DNA from: Caldilineaceae bacterium
Lineage (GTDB): Bacteria > Chloroflexota > Anaerolineae > Caldilineales > Caldilineaceae
DNA length: 64,000 nt
Assembly (NCBI GenBank): GCA_958295845.1
Contig: OY282376.1
Coordinates: 3,671,022 to 3,735,021 of the forward strand
Reading direction: 5' to 3'
Shown: positions 34,989 to 44,899 of the stretch, piece after piece
Layout of the letters: every line of letters begins with the position of its first letter
Position numbering within the stretch: the stretch's first letter is position 1
Program-made: the position numbers and the translations under genes
The notes under the pieces: model-generated
The model's database searches: none
The model's input: only the letters and a program-made list of their open reading frames with translations
Told to the model about the DNA's origin: nothing

Positions 34989-36860
34989 ATGTTGCGGGTC
35001 AAAATTGTGTGTACAATTGGACCGTCAAGCACCGATCCTGAGATTCTCGCTCAGCTGATCGACGCGGGCATGAATGTTGCGCGCATCAACATGAGCCATG
35101 GCGACCACGATTTTCACGCCCGCAATATCCACACGATTCGTGAGATCGCGCAGGAGCGCAACCGGCCGGTTGCGATTCTGGTGGATCTGCAGGGGCCGAA
35201 ACTGCGTGTGGGGGAGATGCAGCCCGGTGGGGTTCCTCTGGCGGCTGGTGAAGAGCTTATTCTGACCACAGACGAGATTATCGGCGAACCTGGCCGCGTG
35301 CCGATCCAGAATCAGGAGGTCCCCGCCAGCATTGTGAGAGACCGACTCGAGACGGCCGAGCGCGGGGTGGACAGTGCGCATGAGCGAATCCTGTTGGATG
35401 ACGGTCTGCTGGAATTGGAGGTGATCGACGCGACCGAGACGACGGTGCGGACGCGCGTGATCGTCGGCGGCATTCTGGAAGATCGCAAGGGGATGAACCT
35501 CCCCCAGACAAAGCTGACGGTTCCATCGATGACCGAGAAGGACGGCGTTGACGTGGACTTCGCCCTGGAACATCAGGCCGACTGGATCGCGCTGAGCTTT
35601 GTTCGTACCGGGGCTGATGTGCAGGCGCTGAGAAAGGTAGTGCAGAGCCGGGCTCCTCTGGGCCGAGTCACGCCGATTATCTCCAAGATAGAGAAGCCCG
35701 AAGCGGTCGAGAATATCGAGGAGATCATCGAGGCGTCGGACGGCCTGATGGTGGCGCGGGGGGACCTGGGCATTGAGACGAGCCCGGAGGCGGTGCCGAT
35801 GATTCAGAAGATGATCATCGCGCGGTGCATCGACACGGATAAGCCTGTGATCACGGCGACGCAGATGCTGGATTCAATGATACGCAACCCGCGGCCGACG
35901 CGGGCGGAGGCCAGTGACGTGGCGAACGCGGTCCTGGACGGCAGCGACGCGATCATGCTTTCGGGCGAGACGGCCGCCGGCAGCTATCCGGTTCAGTCGG
36001 TCCAGACAATGGCGAATATCGCCCTGGAAGCGGAACGGGTGCGGAGTGTTACCCAACCGCATTACCGGCCGTCGCAACGGGCGGTTGACGGCTTCTTTGG
36101 CACGTCGAACGATGATCCGGACGGGGAACAGCTTCCAGGCGGCGAGACGCCGTCGGTCGCAGAAGCGGTCAGCCAGGCGACGGTGGCTACGGCGCAGAAC
36201 GTGGGTGCGGCGGCGATCATCGCGCCCACGGCGCGAGGCGCAACTGCCAAGAAACTGGCCCGCTACCGCCCTTCGGTTCCGATTATCGCGGTGACGCCCA
36301 GCCACCTGGTTTACCGGCAGCTTGCGCTCTACTGGGGTGTATTTCCGTTGATGGGGCAGCGAATGAACACCATCGACGAGATGTTGGAGGACGCGGTCCG
36401 TATCGCGCTGAGCGCCGGATTTGTGCAGCAAGGGGACGTCACGGTGGTGACCGGCGGCGTGGTTGGGGGCGTGCCGGGAGAAACAAATTTGATGACGGTG
36501 CGGCGCATCGCCAGAGTGCTGATGCATGGGCAGGGCGTGGGCAACCGGCGCATGAGCGGCCGGATTGTGCGTTTGAAGCCGGGACAGGACCCGCTTGACC
36601 AGGCGCTACAGAACCGGATGATGACGACGCAGGACATCCTGGTGGCCGAGGAGTTGAACCATGTCAGTATGGAGCTGGTCTATCATGCCGGGGGGCTGAT
36701 TACGGCGGAGTCGGCGCCTGACAGTATTGCGGCGCTGGCGGCGGTAGAGTTGGGTATCCCGGCGATCCTGCAGGCGAAGGGAGACTGGACCGAACTCGAG
36801 GACGGGCAGACAGTTGTAATAGATGCCAGGACCGGCAATGTTTACGAGTGGGATCTGTAA
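34989..36860 (+). CDS. pyk: Pyruvate kinase with C-terminal PEP-utiliser-like extension
   Basis: A 623-residue protein that converts phosphoenolpyruvate and ADP to pyruvate and ATP. The N-terminal KIVCTIGPSS and MNVARINMSHG, LVDLQGPKLRVG, the MLDSMIRNPRPTRAEASDVANAV block and the signature IISKIEKPEAVENIEEIIEASDGLMVARGDLG are all present, as is the alpha/beta C-domain. About 90 further residues resemble the mobile phosphohistidine domain found in Bacillus-type enzymes (YHAGGLITAESAPDS, VELGIPAILQ). The T-S-H-A motif expected there is replaced by TAESA, so a phosphotransfer His is not evident. GGAG lies 8 bp before the ATG. Its 3' end exists again as a decayed copy at 38373-38946. Confidence 0.95.
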   Translation: MLRVKIVCTIGPSSTDPEILAQLIDAGMNVARINMSHGDHDFHARNIHTIREIAQERNRPVAILVDLQGPKLRVGEMQPGGVPLAAGEELILTTDEIIGEPGRVPIQNQEVPASIVRDRLETAERGVDSAHERILLDDGLLELEVIDATETTVRTRVIVGGILEDRKGMNLPQTKLTVPSMTEKDGVDVDFALEHQADWIALSFVRTGADVQALRKVVQSRAPLGRVTPIISKIEKPEAVENIEEIIEASDGLMVARGDLGIETSPEAVPMIQKMIIARCIDTDKPVITATQMLDSMIRNPRPTRAEASDVANAVLDGSDAIMLSGETAAGSYPVQSVQTMANIALEAERVRSVTQPHYRPSQRAVDGFFGTSNDDPDGEQLPGGETPSVAEAVSQATVATAQNVGAAAIIAPTARGATAKKLARYRPSVPIIAVTPSHLVYRQLALYWGVFPLMGQRMNTIDEMLEDAVRIALSAGFVQQGDVTVVTGGVVGGVPGETNLMTVRRIARVLMHGQGVGNRRMSGRIVRLKPGQDPLDQALQNRMMTTQDILVAEELNHVSMELVYHAGGLITAESAPDSIAALAAVELGIPAILQAKGDWTELEDGQTVVIDARTGNVYEWDL

Positions 36861-36880
36861 GAGATTGAGAGAAAGACAGC

Positions 36881-38275
36881 TCAGAGAACTGCCGGCGGCT
36901 TGTTGCCGGATTCAGCGATAGCGCGACGCACGTCCACGCGTAGAAGCAGAATCATCCCTACGACAAAAAATAGAATGATGGAAACAATCGCCGGGCGCAG
37001 GCTGCCGGTGAACTGGTTGACAAGGCCGAACGCCATCGGGCCGAGCCAGGAGGTCCCGCGCTCGCTGACTTCGTAAATGGAGAAGAATTCAGACTCCTTG
37101 CCCGGCGGAATCATGTTTGCGAAGAGGCCGCGGCTGACCGCCTGCGTGCCACCCATCACGACGGCAATACATCCTCCCAGAATCCAGAATTCCAGGAAGC
37201 GGCTTTCCCCTCGCAGGCCCAGATAAGAGTAGATTACGGCCAGGGTCCAGACAACCAGGCCGGTGATAAGCGCCCTTTTGGCCCCGATTCGCATTGCAAT
37301 TTTGCCAAAAAGGAGCGCGCCTCCAAAGGCAACGAATTGGATCATCAGAATCACCTGCGTGAGCGTGCCCTGGTCGATCTCCAGGCCGCCTCGGAGGAGC
37401 GGCGCGGTGGCGAAGATTGACGCGGCTGCAAACACAGTTTGGATGCCATCGTTATAGAGCAGGTAGGCGATTAGAAAACGGATGGTATGGGGGTAGCGCG
37501 CGGCTTCGCTGAACGTTTCGATCAGCTGCTTGATTCCGGCCGACAGGTAGGACTCGCCGGGAGGCAGCGCGCGGGCGATTTCTTGCGAACGCAGCAGTTT
37601 CCAGGTTACGAATGACCAGGCAAACCACCACAGCCCGCCGGAGAACAGATTGATTCGCACGGCCAGGTTGGCGTCTATGCCGATGGTGTCGCGCATCAGA
37701 TAGAGTGCCAGATTGAGCGTCAAGAGAATGCCGCCCCCGAGGTAGCCCAGCGCATAGCCCACCGAGGAGACGCGGTCGCGGTCGTCCGGGTCGGCAATGT
37801 CGGGTAGAAAGGCGTTGTAAAAAACGACGGCGGCGCCAAAACATACATTGGCGACGATGAAGAGTAGCGCGCCCAGCCACCAGGTCGGGGCAGTGATGAA
37901 GAACATCATCATGGTGGCGACGGAGCCGGCGACGGCGAAAACCTGCATCAGCTTTTTGCGCAGGTTGGAGTAATCGGCGATGGCGCCAAGAATCGGCAAA
38001 AGCAGCACCTGCAAGATGACCGAAATCGTGATGCAGTATGCGAACAGTGAATAAGGTGCGACAGGAATACCAAGGAAGCGGGCCAGCCCATCCGGGCCGG
38101 CTGCCAGTACTGTCAGGTTCGAAACATAAGGGCCGAGAAAGACGGCGCCAACTGTTACTGAAAAGGCGGAATTTGCCCAGTCGTAGAAGTACCAGCCGAC
38201 TTGCTCGCGGCTGTTGTTCTGCACTATTGCGCGCGCGGTAGTCTGAATCTTGCCGGGTGACGACTCTGCGGGCAT
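36881..38275 (-). CDS. UMF1-family MFS transporter, copy 1
   Basis: A 464-residue integral membrane protein with about 11-12 hydrophobic helices. VGWYFYDWANSAFSVTVGAVFLGPYV is the hallmark of the UMF1 (Atg22-like) branch of the major facilitator superfamily; LGAIADYSNLRKKLM is the loop 2-3 motif. GGTQAVSRGLFANMIPPGKESEFFSIYEVSERGTSWLGP is the second-half signature. Substrates of bacterial UMF1 proteins are not established; the eukaryotic relative exports amino acids from vacuoles. AGGAG precedes the ATG. It converges on pyk with a 20-bp gap, and is a close paralogue of the gene at 38965-40359. Confidence 0.88.
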   Translation of the reverse strand: MPAESSPGKIQTTARAIVQNNSREQVGWYFYDWANSAFSVTVGAVFLGPYVSNLTVLAAGPDGLARFLGIPVAPYSLFAYCITISVILQVLLLPILGAIADYSNLRKKLMQVFAVAGSVATMMMFFITAPTWWLGALLFIVANVCFGAAVVFYNAFLPDIADPDDRDRVSSVGYALGYLGGGILLTLNLALYLMRDTIGIDANLAVRINLFSGGLWWFAWSFVTWKLLRSQEIARALPPGESYLSAGIKQLIETFSEAARYPHTIRFLIAYLLYNDGIQTVFAAASIFATAPLLRGGLEIDQGTLTQVILMIQFVAFGGALLFGKIAMRIGAKRALITGLVVWTLAVIYSYLGLRGESRFLEFWILGGCIAVVMGGTQAVSRGLFANMIPPGKESEFFSIYEVSERGTSWLGPMAFGLVNQFTGSLRPAIVSIILFFVVGMILLLRVDVRRAIAESGNKPPAVL

Positions 38276-38372
38276 CAGACGCTCCTAAGTGGCTGCCGCG
38301 GCCAAGATTGCGCGCACGGATGGAGATGCGCTTGCAGAGAGACCGGCCCGCTTGGGCAGGTCCTATGTACTA

Positions 38373-38946
38373 TTCGCGGTAACGCCGAGCCACCCAAATT
38401 TCGGCAGTTCGCCTTTATTTGGGGCGTCCGTCCATTAGAGGGCCAGGGGATGAACAGGACTGACGAAATGTTTGAAGGGGTAGTGTGCATCGCGTTGGGC
38501 GCCATGTTCGACGAGAAAGGAAAAGTCATGTGTTTCATCGGCAAGGTGGGCGGTGAGGTGAATGGAGAAACAGATCAGATAGGTGTCTGCCACTGCGCCA
38601 GGGCATTGGTATGCGGACAAGGCGTGGGCAACCGCCACAAATGCGGGCGGGAGGTGCTCCCGAAATCAGGGCAGGATGCCTTGACCGGCAGTTGCAGACC
38701 TCGGTGATTGCTGCGCAGCCCTTCTGACGGCGGAGAAGCTGCCCCCGGTCAGCACAGAGCTGGTTTTCGGTGCTGGGGAGCTGATCACGGCAGGGTCGAC
38801 GCTCGACAGCATTGCGCTTGCGGCAAGCAGTGGAATCGGGTAAACCCGAAATCATACAAGCCATTAGGAACCGGATCGTAATGGCCGGGGGATAGTCACC
38901 ATCAGTGCCAGAACCAGCAATGTCTACGAGTGGGCGCTGCAGGTAG
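38373..38946 (+). pseudogene. Decayed duplicate of the pyruvate kinase 3' end
   Basis: The sequence aligns in order with 36,285-36,860 of pyk. Matches include CGCGGTAACGCCGAGCCACC with the CGCGGTGACGCCCAGCCACC of pyk, MNRTDEMFEGVVCIALGAMF with MNTIDEMLEDAVRIALSAGF, ARALVCGQGVGNR with ARVLMHGQGVGNR, and AGAACCAGCAATGTCTACGA with AGGACCGGCAATGTTTACGA at the end. Frameshifts and stops break it, with the longest open stretch at 38450-38707. It lacks the 5' two thirds of pyk and any start site. The fragment sits before the second UMF1 gene exactly as pyk sits before the first, so it is a remnant of a segmental duplication. Confidence 0.88.
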
Positions 38947-38964
38947 GTCGCCGGTCGGTTCGGC

Positions 38965-40359
38965 TCAGACAACTGCAGGTGGTTTGTTGCCCGATTCGGC
39001 AATTGCGCGACGCACGTCAACACGCAACAGCAGTGCCATACCGGCGATAAAGAAGAGAATGATCGAGACCATGGCCGGGCGCAGGCTGCCGGTGATCTGG
39101 TTGACCAGGCCGAAAGCCAGCGGCCCGAGCCAGGAAGTCCCGCGCTCGCTTACCTCGTAGATGGAGAAGAATTCCGCCTCTTTGCCGGGTGGGATCATGT
39201 TGGCGAAGAGGCCGCGGCTGACGGCCTGCGTGCCCCCCATGACGAGGGCAATAAACCCGCCCAGTATCCAGAACTCGAGGATGCGGCTCTCGCCTCGCAG
39301 ACCCAGGTAGGCGTAGATTACGACGATAGTCCAGACGATCAGACCGTAGAACAGCGCCTTTTTGGCACCGTAGCGGACTGCCAACCTACCGAAAAGTAGT
39401 GCGCCGCCAAAGGCGACGAACTGGATCATGAGAATGACCATGGTGAGCATGCCCTGCTCAATCTCCAGCCCTCCCTGGAGGAGTGGGGCAGCGGCAAAGA
39501 CGGCAGCCACTGAAAACACGGTCTGGATGCCGTCGTTATAGAGCAGGTAGGCGATCAGAAAGCGGATCGTATGGGGATACTTGGCCGTCTCCTGGAAGGT
39601 ATCCCAGAGCTGTTTGAGACCGGTTGACAGATATGTCTCGCCGGGAGGAAGCGCTTTGGCCTTGTCGCGTGAACGCAACAGTCGCCAGGTTACGAACGAC
39701 CAGCTGAACCACCACAGGCCACCGGAAAACAGGTTGATGCGGACGGCCAGGCCGGCGTCGATGCCGAGGGTGTCGCGCAGCAGGAACAAGGCAAGATTGA
39801 GTGTCAGGAGGAGGCCGCCGCCCAGGTAGCCGAGGGCCCAGCCCACGGAGGAGACGCGGTCGCGTTCCTCGGGTTCGGCGATGTCCGGCAGGTAGGCATT
39901 GTAGAAGACGATGGCTGCGCCGAAGCAGAGATTGGCGATGATGAACAGGAGGCCACCCAGCCACCATGTCTGGTCGGTGACAAAGAACATAAACATGGTG
40001 GCCCAAGAGCCAGCGACGGCGAAGATCTGCATCAGCCGCTTGCGCAGGCTGGAGTAGTCGGCGATGGCGCCCAGAATAGGCAGGAACAAGACCTGCAAGA
40101 CAACAGAAATAGAGACGCAGTAGGAGACGAATGAGTAGGGCGCCATGGGAACGCCCAGGAGGCGGACCAGCCCGTCGGCGCCGGCTGCCTGCTCGGCCAG
40201 ATCCGAGACGTAGGGGCCGAGGAAGACGGCGCCAATCGTTGTCGAAAAGGCGGAATTGGCCCAGTCGTAGAAGTACCAGCCGATTTGCTCGCGGCGGTTG
40301 CCAGGTTTGAGTTCGGGCACCGGAGCCTGATTCGGGTCAGGTGACGTTTCTGTGGGCAT
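38965..40359 (-). CDS. UMF1-family MFS transporter, copy 2
   Basis: A 464-residue paralogue of the transporter at 36881-38275, with the same length and aligned end to end: IGWYFYDWANSAFSTTIGAV, LGAIADYSSLRKRLMQIFAVAGS, ATWWLG-like QTWWLGGLLF and GGTQAVSRGLFANMIPPGKEAEFFSIYEVSERGTSWLGP. The N-terminal 20 residues are the most different part. The ATG at 40359 has AGGAG 7 bp upstream, at the same spacing as copy 1. It is 54 bp downstream of mtaB on the same strand. Both copies remain intact while the co-duplicated pyk fragment decayed, so selection seems to have kept both transporters. Confidence 0.88.
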   Translation of the reverse strand: MPTETSPDPNQAPVPELKPGNRREQIGWYFYDWANSAFSTTIGAVFLGPYVSDLAEQAAGADGLVRLLGVPMAPYSFVSYCVSISVVLQVLFLPILGAIADYSSLRKRLMQIFAVAGSWATMFMFFVTDQTWWLGGLLFIIANLCFGAAIVFYNAYLPDIAEPEERDRVSSVGWALGYLGGGLLLTLNLALFLLRDTLGIDAGLAVRINLFSGGLWWFSWSFVTWRLLRSRDKAKALPPGETYLSTGLKQLWDTFQETAKYPHTIRFLIAYLLYNDGIQTVFSVAAVFAAAPLLQGGLEIEQGMLTMVILMIQFVAFGGALLFGRLAVRYGAKKALFYGLIVWTIVVIYAYLGLRGESRILEFWILGGFIALVMGGTQAVSRGLFANMIPPGKEAEFFSIYEVSERGTSWLGPLAFGLVNQITGSLRPAMVSIILFFIAGMALLLRVDVRRAIAESGNKPPAVV

Positions 40360-40412
40360 CAGATGCTCCTTGATGGCTGACGCGGCCAAAGGGACTTTTT
40401 CGAGAAGGGTCC

Positions 40413-41774
40413 CTAGATGCCCGCAGGTCGAGGCTTTGGAAGGTGGGGTTCGCCAAACAGGGTTTCGCCGTGGAGTTCCTCCAGGCGGACGGGGGTGATG
40501 TGGTTGCCGAGGTCAAGGCCGGCAGGAGCCTGGGCGGTCACGCGCAGGTAGTTGTCGGTCAGGCCGCTCCAGAGAAGGGCGCCGGCCTGATCGGTCAGCT
40601 GTTGTCCGCTGCCCTCCCACAGGACAGGGCGTGTTGCGCCGACATATCGCGAGCGTTCACTATGGCCGGTGCGCGCAACAACTTCGTGCATTCGCCGGGA
40701 ACGCTCCCGCTTTACGGCCTTCGGCACCTGGCCATCGAATTCGGCGGCGGCAGTGCCGGCGCGGGGGCTGAAGGGGAAGATGTGGGCGTGGGCGAAGCGC
40801 ATCTCTTCGACGAAGCGCAGACTTTCTTCAAAGTCGGCATCGGTTTCGCCGGGAAAACCGACGATGAGGTCGGTCGTGATGATGAGGTCCGGGATGGCGG
40901 CGCGGGCGTCCGCGACCAGTTTGCGGAAGCTGGCGACTGTGCAGCGCCGGGCCATGCGGCGCAATTGGGCGTCGGCGCCTGCTTGCAGAGGCAGGTGCAG
41001 ATGGGGGCACAACCGTCCGGGCCAGCGTTGCCAGAGGTCTAAGAAGCCTTCGGCCAGCTCCCAGGGTTCCAGGCTGCTGAGGCGCAGGCGGGCGACGTCG
41101 GTATCGGTGAGGATGGCCGCGGTCAACTCTTTGAGATCGGTCTGCTGGCGGCCCGGGAGGTCGCGGCCGAAAGCCCCCAGGTGGACACCGGTGAGGACGG
41201 CTTCGCGGTAGCCGGTCTCGACGAGTGACTGAACTTCCCGAACCACGTCAGCTGTGGTGCGGCTGCGGCTGTCGCCGCGCAGGGCGGTGACGATGCAGAA
41301 TGTGCAGCGGTTCTGGCAGCCGTCCTGGACCTTGACGAAGGCGCGCGTGCGGCCACTCTCTTCGTCAGGGGAGGCGGGTGCAAAGGGTGTACCGTGCGGC
41401 TGAATGCGGGCCAGATCTTCGGGATTGGAGAACTCTGCGCTCCAGGGCTCGAGGAGCGTGTGCAGCATCTCTTTGGACTGGTTGTCGGCTACCAGTTCGA
41501 CGCCGGGAAGGATGGCGCTCTGCTGGGGGGCGAGAGTGGCGTAACAGCCGGTGAGGGCGATACGGGCATCGGGGTTGCGCTTGTTGAGCTGGCGGGCGGT
41601 CTGGCGGCTCTTGCGGGCGGCCTGGGCGGTGACGGCACAGGTGTTGAGCACGATCACGTGCGCGTCCTGGGGACGGCCGACGATGTGATGACCGGCAGCG
41701 CTGAGACGGCCTGCGAGTGTACTGTTTTCGCTGAAGTTAAGCCGGCAACCCAGCTGGTCGAGAAATACGCGCAT
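40413..41774 (-). CDS. mtaB: tRNA (t6A37) methylthiotransferase MtaB
   Basis: A 453-residue radical-SAM enzyme that adds a methylthio group to N6-threonylcarbamoyladenosine at position 37 of ANN-decoding tRNAs. The N-terminal UPF0004 domain has Cys residues in [19 protein letters not shown] and LTGCYA for the auxiliary cluster. The radical-SAM motif C-x3-C-x2-C is [17 protein letters not shown]. The C-terminal TRAM-like domain follows [17 protein letters not shown]. The short C-terminus and the CRLN motif favour MtaB over MiaB or RimO. The ATG at 41774 lies at the domain start; no clear ribosome-binding site precedes it. It shares a 124-bp divergent spacer with the isomerase gene. Confidence 0.9.
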   Translation of the reverse strand: MRVFLDQLGCRLNFSENSTLAGRLSAAGHHIVGRPQDAHVIVLNTCAVTAQAARKSRQTARQLNKRNPDARIALTGCYATLAPQQSAILPGVELVADNQSKEMLHTLLEPWSAEFSNPEDLARIQPHGTPFAPASPDEESGRTRAFVKVQDGCQNRCTFCIVTALRGDSRSRTTADVVREVQSLVETGYREAVLTGVHLGAFGRDLPGRQQTDLKELTAAILTDTDVARLRLSSLEPWELAEGFLDLWQRWPGRLCPHLHLPLQAGADAQLRRMARRCTVASFRKLVADARAAIPDLIITTDLIVGFPGETDADFEESLRFVEEMRFAHAHIFPFSPRAGTAAAEFDGQVPKAVKRERSRRMHEVVARTGHSERSRYVGATRPVLWEGSGQQLTDQAGALLWSGLTDNYLRVTAQAPAGLDLGNHITPVRLEELHGETLFGEPHLPKPRPAGI

Positions 41775-41862
41775 GGTATAAAGCTTGTGGCTGGTTGCCA
41801 GCGGCTGCCTTTCGTCTGTCGCAGCTGGCCTATTGTGAGGACAGGATAACACAGAAACTTTC

Positions 41863-41891
41863 TTATCAATTAATCATTGATCAGGTATACT
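41863..41891 (+). promoter_or_regulatory. Candidate promoter placed for a leaderless transcript
   Basis: TTATCA (41863-41868), a 17-bp spacer and TATACT (41886-41891) form a sigma-70-type promoter. The -10 box ends only 7 bp before the ATG at 41899, so transcription would begin at or next to the start codon. No convincing Shine-Dalgarno sequence is present in the CGAAGCT between them, which agrees with a leaderless message. Confidence 0.5.
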
Positions 41892-41898
41892 CGAAGCT

Positions 41899-42723
41899 AT
41901 GAAACTCTCACTTTCGGTGCGTGTGGCGGAAAGCTTCAGCAACAAGCGGGAGAGCGTTATTCCGCTGGGGGAGCTGGCGGGTATCGCGGGCGAAGCCGGG
42001 TACGACGCGCTGTGTATGCGTGCGTCGGTTGTCGGTGTGCACAGCCCTGAGGGCGCGGCTGCGCGTGTTAAGCGTACGGTAAACCGGCACGGTCTGACAG
42101 TCTCGATGGTGACCGCCGATTTTCCTGTCCCGGAGAACAGCGAGGAAGGGCCGAACAGCTTGCGGCGCATCACGCCTTCGCTGGATCTGGCTGAAGCGCT
42201 GGGCGCTGATCTTATCCGGATCTGCATGAAGAAGGATGAGGACATCGTTCATGCGCGCCGGGCGGCTGACGAGGCGCGCGAGCGGGACATTCGCCTGGCC
42301 CATCAGAGCCACACGCGCAGCCTCTTTGAGACGGTGGACGGCTCGGTGGCGGTGCTCAAGGAAGTCGGCAGGCCCAATTTCGGGATAATCTACGAGCCTG
42401 CCAACCTGGCACTGTGCGGCCAAGCGTACGGTGAGTCGACGCTACGGGCGTTTGAGCCGTGGCTATTTAACGTTTACATGCAGAACCACACGCCGGAGCC
42501 GGACGGCCTGCAACCGATGGAGACGTGGACGCGGGGAATGGTCAGTTCCACGCTGCGTCCGTTGGACGCGCCGGGCGGCATTGACTTCGCGTCCATCTTC
42601 GACGGTCTGCGAGCGATCGGCTATGACGGCTATGTCACGATGCACCAGGCTTTTGGCGGCGACATGACGCCGGCAGAAGCGACAAGACGCACGGCATCTT
42701 TTCTGGGAGGGCTGATGGGGTAA
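41899..42723 (+). CDS. TIM-barrel sugar-phosphate isomerase/epimerase family protein
   Basis: A 274-residue protein of the xylose-isomerase-like / AP endonuclease 2 TIM-barrel group. Typical blocks are [55 protein letters not shown], the NVYMQNHTP strand with a likely metal-ligand His, and [25 protein letters not shown]. The acidic and His residues of the usual divalent-metal site can be placed at E in IIYEPAN, H in MQNHTP and H in MHQA. The substrate is probably a keto sugar or sugar acid, but family members vary too widely to name it. It is divergent from mtaB and 113 bp upstream of the glutamate dehydrogenase gene. Confidence 0.85.
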   Translation: MKLSLSVRVAESFSNKRESVIPLGELAGIAGEAGYDALCMRASVVGVHSPEGAAARVKRTVNRHGLTVSMVTADFPVPENSEEGPNSLRRITPSLDLAEALGADLIRICMKKDEDIVHARRAADEARERDIRLAHQSHTRSLFETVDGSVAVLKEVGRPNFGIIYEPANLALCGQAYGESTLRAFEPWLFNVYMQNHTPEPDGLQPMETWTRGMVSSTLRPLDAPGGIDFASIFDGLRAIGYDGYVTMHQAFGGDMTPAEATRRTASFLGGLMG

Positions 42724-42835
42724 AGGCGGCTCACACCTCCCAGTGTGCGAGCCCTGCGCAAGAAATTCTGGTTTTGAGATTGAGCGACGTGTCAGACGCA
42801 TTTGTCTGAGCCTAAAACAGAATAGGAGTTTTTCA

Positions 42836-44308
42836 ATGACGAAAAAACAGTCCAACGCGAATCCTTCAGCGCAGGAAGCGAATGGTTCAAGCAAACAGTC
42901 GCATTCCCGCTCCACAGCAGACGAGTCTATTGCAAACTCTCCTTCACTTGCAGCCGTCGACTCTGTCTCTCCACCCATAGCTCAAACCGCTGAGCAGCAT
43001 CTTCCTTCGAATTCCCAAGACACAGAAATAGAATCAGAACCGGCGCAGCCACATGTTGTGCAGCGCGCCAGCGCATTCTCCGTGGCCCAGGAACAACTAA
43101 GTCGTGTCGCCAAGATCATGCATCTTGACGACGATATGCTCGAATACCTGTGCGTGCCCCGGCGGGAATTGATCGTTCACTTTCCGGTGGTGATGGATGA
43201 CGACACGATTCGCATGTTCACGGGGTTCCGCGTGCATCACAACACGGCGTTGGGGCCGACAAAAGGCGGTATCCGTTACCATCCTGATGTGTCCCTGGAC
43301 GAATCGCGAGCGCTGGCGATGTGGATGACGTGGAAATGCGCGTTGATGAATCTGCCCTATGGCGGCGCCAAAGGCGGTGTCGTCGTCAACCCCAAGGAGC
43401 TCTCGGAGAAGGAACTGCAGGCGATGACCCGGCGCTACACCACCGAAATCAGTCTCTTCATCGGGCCGGAGATGGACATACCGGCGCCGGACGTGGGTAC
43501 GGATGCGAAAGTGATGGCCTGGATCATGGACACGTATTCGATGAATCGGGGCTATTCGGTCCCTGCAGTGACGACCGGCAAGCCCATGGCTGTGGGCGGC
43601 TCAGCCGGCCGGGAATACGCTACCGGCCTGGGAATCACATACGTAACCAGGGCCATGCTGCGCCGCCGGTTGGGACTTCATTTGGAAGATACAACTGTTG
43701 CCATACAGGGGTTCGGCAATGTCGGCAGTTGGACGGCGCGTGCAATGCATGAACGGGGCGCGAAGGTCATAGCCGTCAGTGATGTCAGCGGCGCGGTATA
43801 TGACGAGCGGGGTTTAGACCCACGCCATTTGAAACATTACGCTGAAGAGACAGGCACGGTCGTCGGCTATCCGCGGGCGGACTCATTGACACACAAAGAG
43901 TTGCTGGAGCTGAATGTAGATGTGCTGGTCCCGGCAGCATTGGAGGGGCAGATTAACAAAGAGAACGCGGACAAGATCAGAGCCCGGGTCATCGCCGAGG
44001 GCGCGAATGGGCCGACCACGCCGGAAGCTGACCGCATTCTGGAGGATAAAGGGGTCCTGATCATCCCGGATATTTTGTGCAATGCCGGTGGTGTGGTGGT
44101 CAGTTATTTCGAGTGGGTGCAGGATCTGCAGGCTTTTTCGTGGGATGAGAGCGAGATCCGGCACCAGATGAAACGGAAGCTGTTGGAGAATCTGGACGAC
44201 GTGCTGGCGATCACTGTTCAGACTGACCAGGACCTGAGGACGGCGGCCTACACGATTGCTATCCAGCGCATTGTGGATGCGGTGAAGTACCGGGGTATTT
44301 ATCCGTAA
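42836..44308 (+). CDS. Glu/Leu/Phe/Val dehydrogenase with 75-residue N-terminal extension
   Basis: A 490-residue NAD(P)-dependent amino acid dehydrogenase, most like glutamate dehydrogenase (oxidative deamination of glutamate to 2-oxoglutarate or the reverse). The substrate domain has [15 protein letters not shown] with the catalytic-region Lys, then [15 protein letters not shown] and [10 protein letters not shown]. The Rossmann motif is [10 protein letters not shown], and the C-terminal [12 protein letters not shown] is typical. AGGAG lies 8 bp before the ATG at 42836, supporting the long form. Residues 1-75 are Ser/Asn/Gln/Glu-rich, apparently disordered, and absent from the usual family start at [12 protein letters not shown]. 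The coenzyme preference is not clear. Confidence 0.92.
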   Translation: MTKKQSNANPSAQEANGSSKQSHSRSTADESIANSPSLAAVDSVSPPIAQTAEQHLPSNSQDTEIESEPAQPHVVQRASAFSVAQEQLSRVAKIMHLDDDMLEYLCVPRRELIVHFPVVMDDDTIRMFTGFRVHHNTALGPTKGGIRYHPDVSLDESRALAMWMTWKCALMNLPYGGAKGGVVVNPKELSEKELQAMTRRYTTEISLFIGPEMDIPAPDVGTDAKVMAWIMDTYSMNRGYSVPAVTTGKPMAVGGSAGREYATGLGITYVTRAMLRRRLGLHLEDTTVAIQGFGNVGSWTARAMHERGAKVIAVSDVSGAVYDERGLDPRHLKHYAEETGTVVGYPRADSLTHKELLELNVDVLVPAALEGQINKENADKIRARVIAEGANGPTTPEADRILEDKGVLIIPDILCNAGGVVVSYFEWVQDLQAFSWDESEIRHQMKRKLLENLDDVLAITVQTDQDLRTAAYTIAIQRIVDAVKYRGIYP

Positions 44309-44581
44309 GCTGCGGGGCGTTGAGGAGCCGAAGATTTTCCTGTGGTTGAGGGAGGGCGGCGGCAAGGTGACGGCGGCAGCGGCGCATGGCAAAGTTTACG
44401 TGGAGATCAGCGGTGCGGGCCGGCTCCAACTCTGCCGGCTCCAACTCTACTGTGGGCGACGAGCAGGGACAGGTTTTCGTCTGAATCCTGACAGAAATCC
44501 ACTTCATAGCTCGTCCCAGCTCAATAGGGCCACGGTTGGGATCAGTAGACTTTCCCCAGTTCCTGCGTTCTGGTTTGGCCG

Positions 44582-44899
44582 TCATGTCGGACCAACCAGC
44601 ACAACATAGTCGCGCGCAATTTCGCGATGAAAGCTGGCGGGCAGACGCGCCCAGTCGCGGGCTTCGATAAGAAAGGGGATCGTTGACTCGCGCAGGGCCT
44701 CTTCCAAGTCTGCCAGTCTGCTGACCGGTATTTGTGTCAATTCGGGGCTGCGCAGAACCAAGTCCAGGTCGCTGCCGTCATGACTCTGCCCGCTGAGACG
44801 GCTGCCGTAGGCCCAAACCTCGACTTCCGGCATGTGGGCGCGCAGAATGTCCTCGAGCATCCGGCGATGCCTCAGTTTCAGGTGCAGCCGATCAGCCAT
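44582..44899 (-). CDS. mntA: MntA-type nucleotidyltransferase antitoxin
   Basis: A 105-residue minimal nucleotidyltransferase. The hallmark G-S-x10-D-x-D is complete: G32, S33, D44 and D46 in YGSRLSGQSHDGSDLDLVL. In characterised HepT-MntA pairs the enzyme poly-AMPylates the HEPN toxin and so neutralises it. The ATG at 44899 overlaps the end of the toxin gene by 8 bp, so the two are co-translated in the order toxin then antitoxin. A further 13 codons are open upstream but overlap the toxin gene. I assign the pair by the two motifs and the overlap. Confidence 0.85.
   Translation of the reverse strand: MADRLHLKLRHRRMLEDILRAHMPEVEVWAYGSRLSGQSHDGSDLDLVLRSPELTQIPVSRLADLEEALRESTIPFLIEARDWARLPASFHREIARDYVVLVGPT

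Noticed and set aside
38535..39023. Minus-strand frame across the pyruvate kinase remnant
   Set aside because: The plus-strand homology to pyk explains the sequence; the opposite frame is a by-product and overlaps the real transporter gene.
44346..44609. Small plus-strand gene between gdh and the HepT-MntA pair
   Set aside because: The frame has a biased, Arg/Leu-rich composition and overlaps the end of mntA. A 15-bp direct repeat (GCCGGCTCCAACTCT) inside it explains part of the frame.
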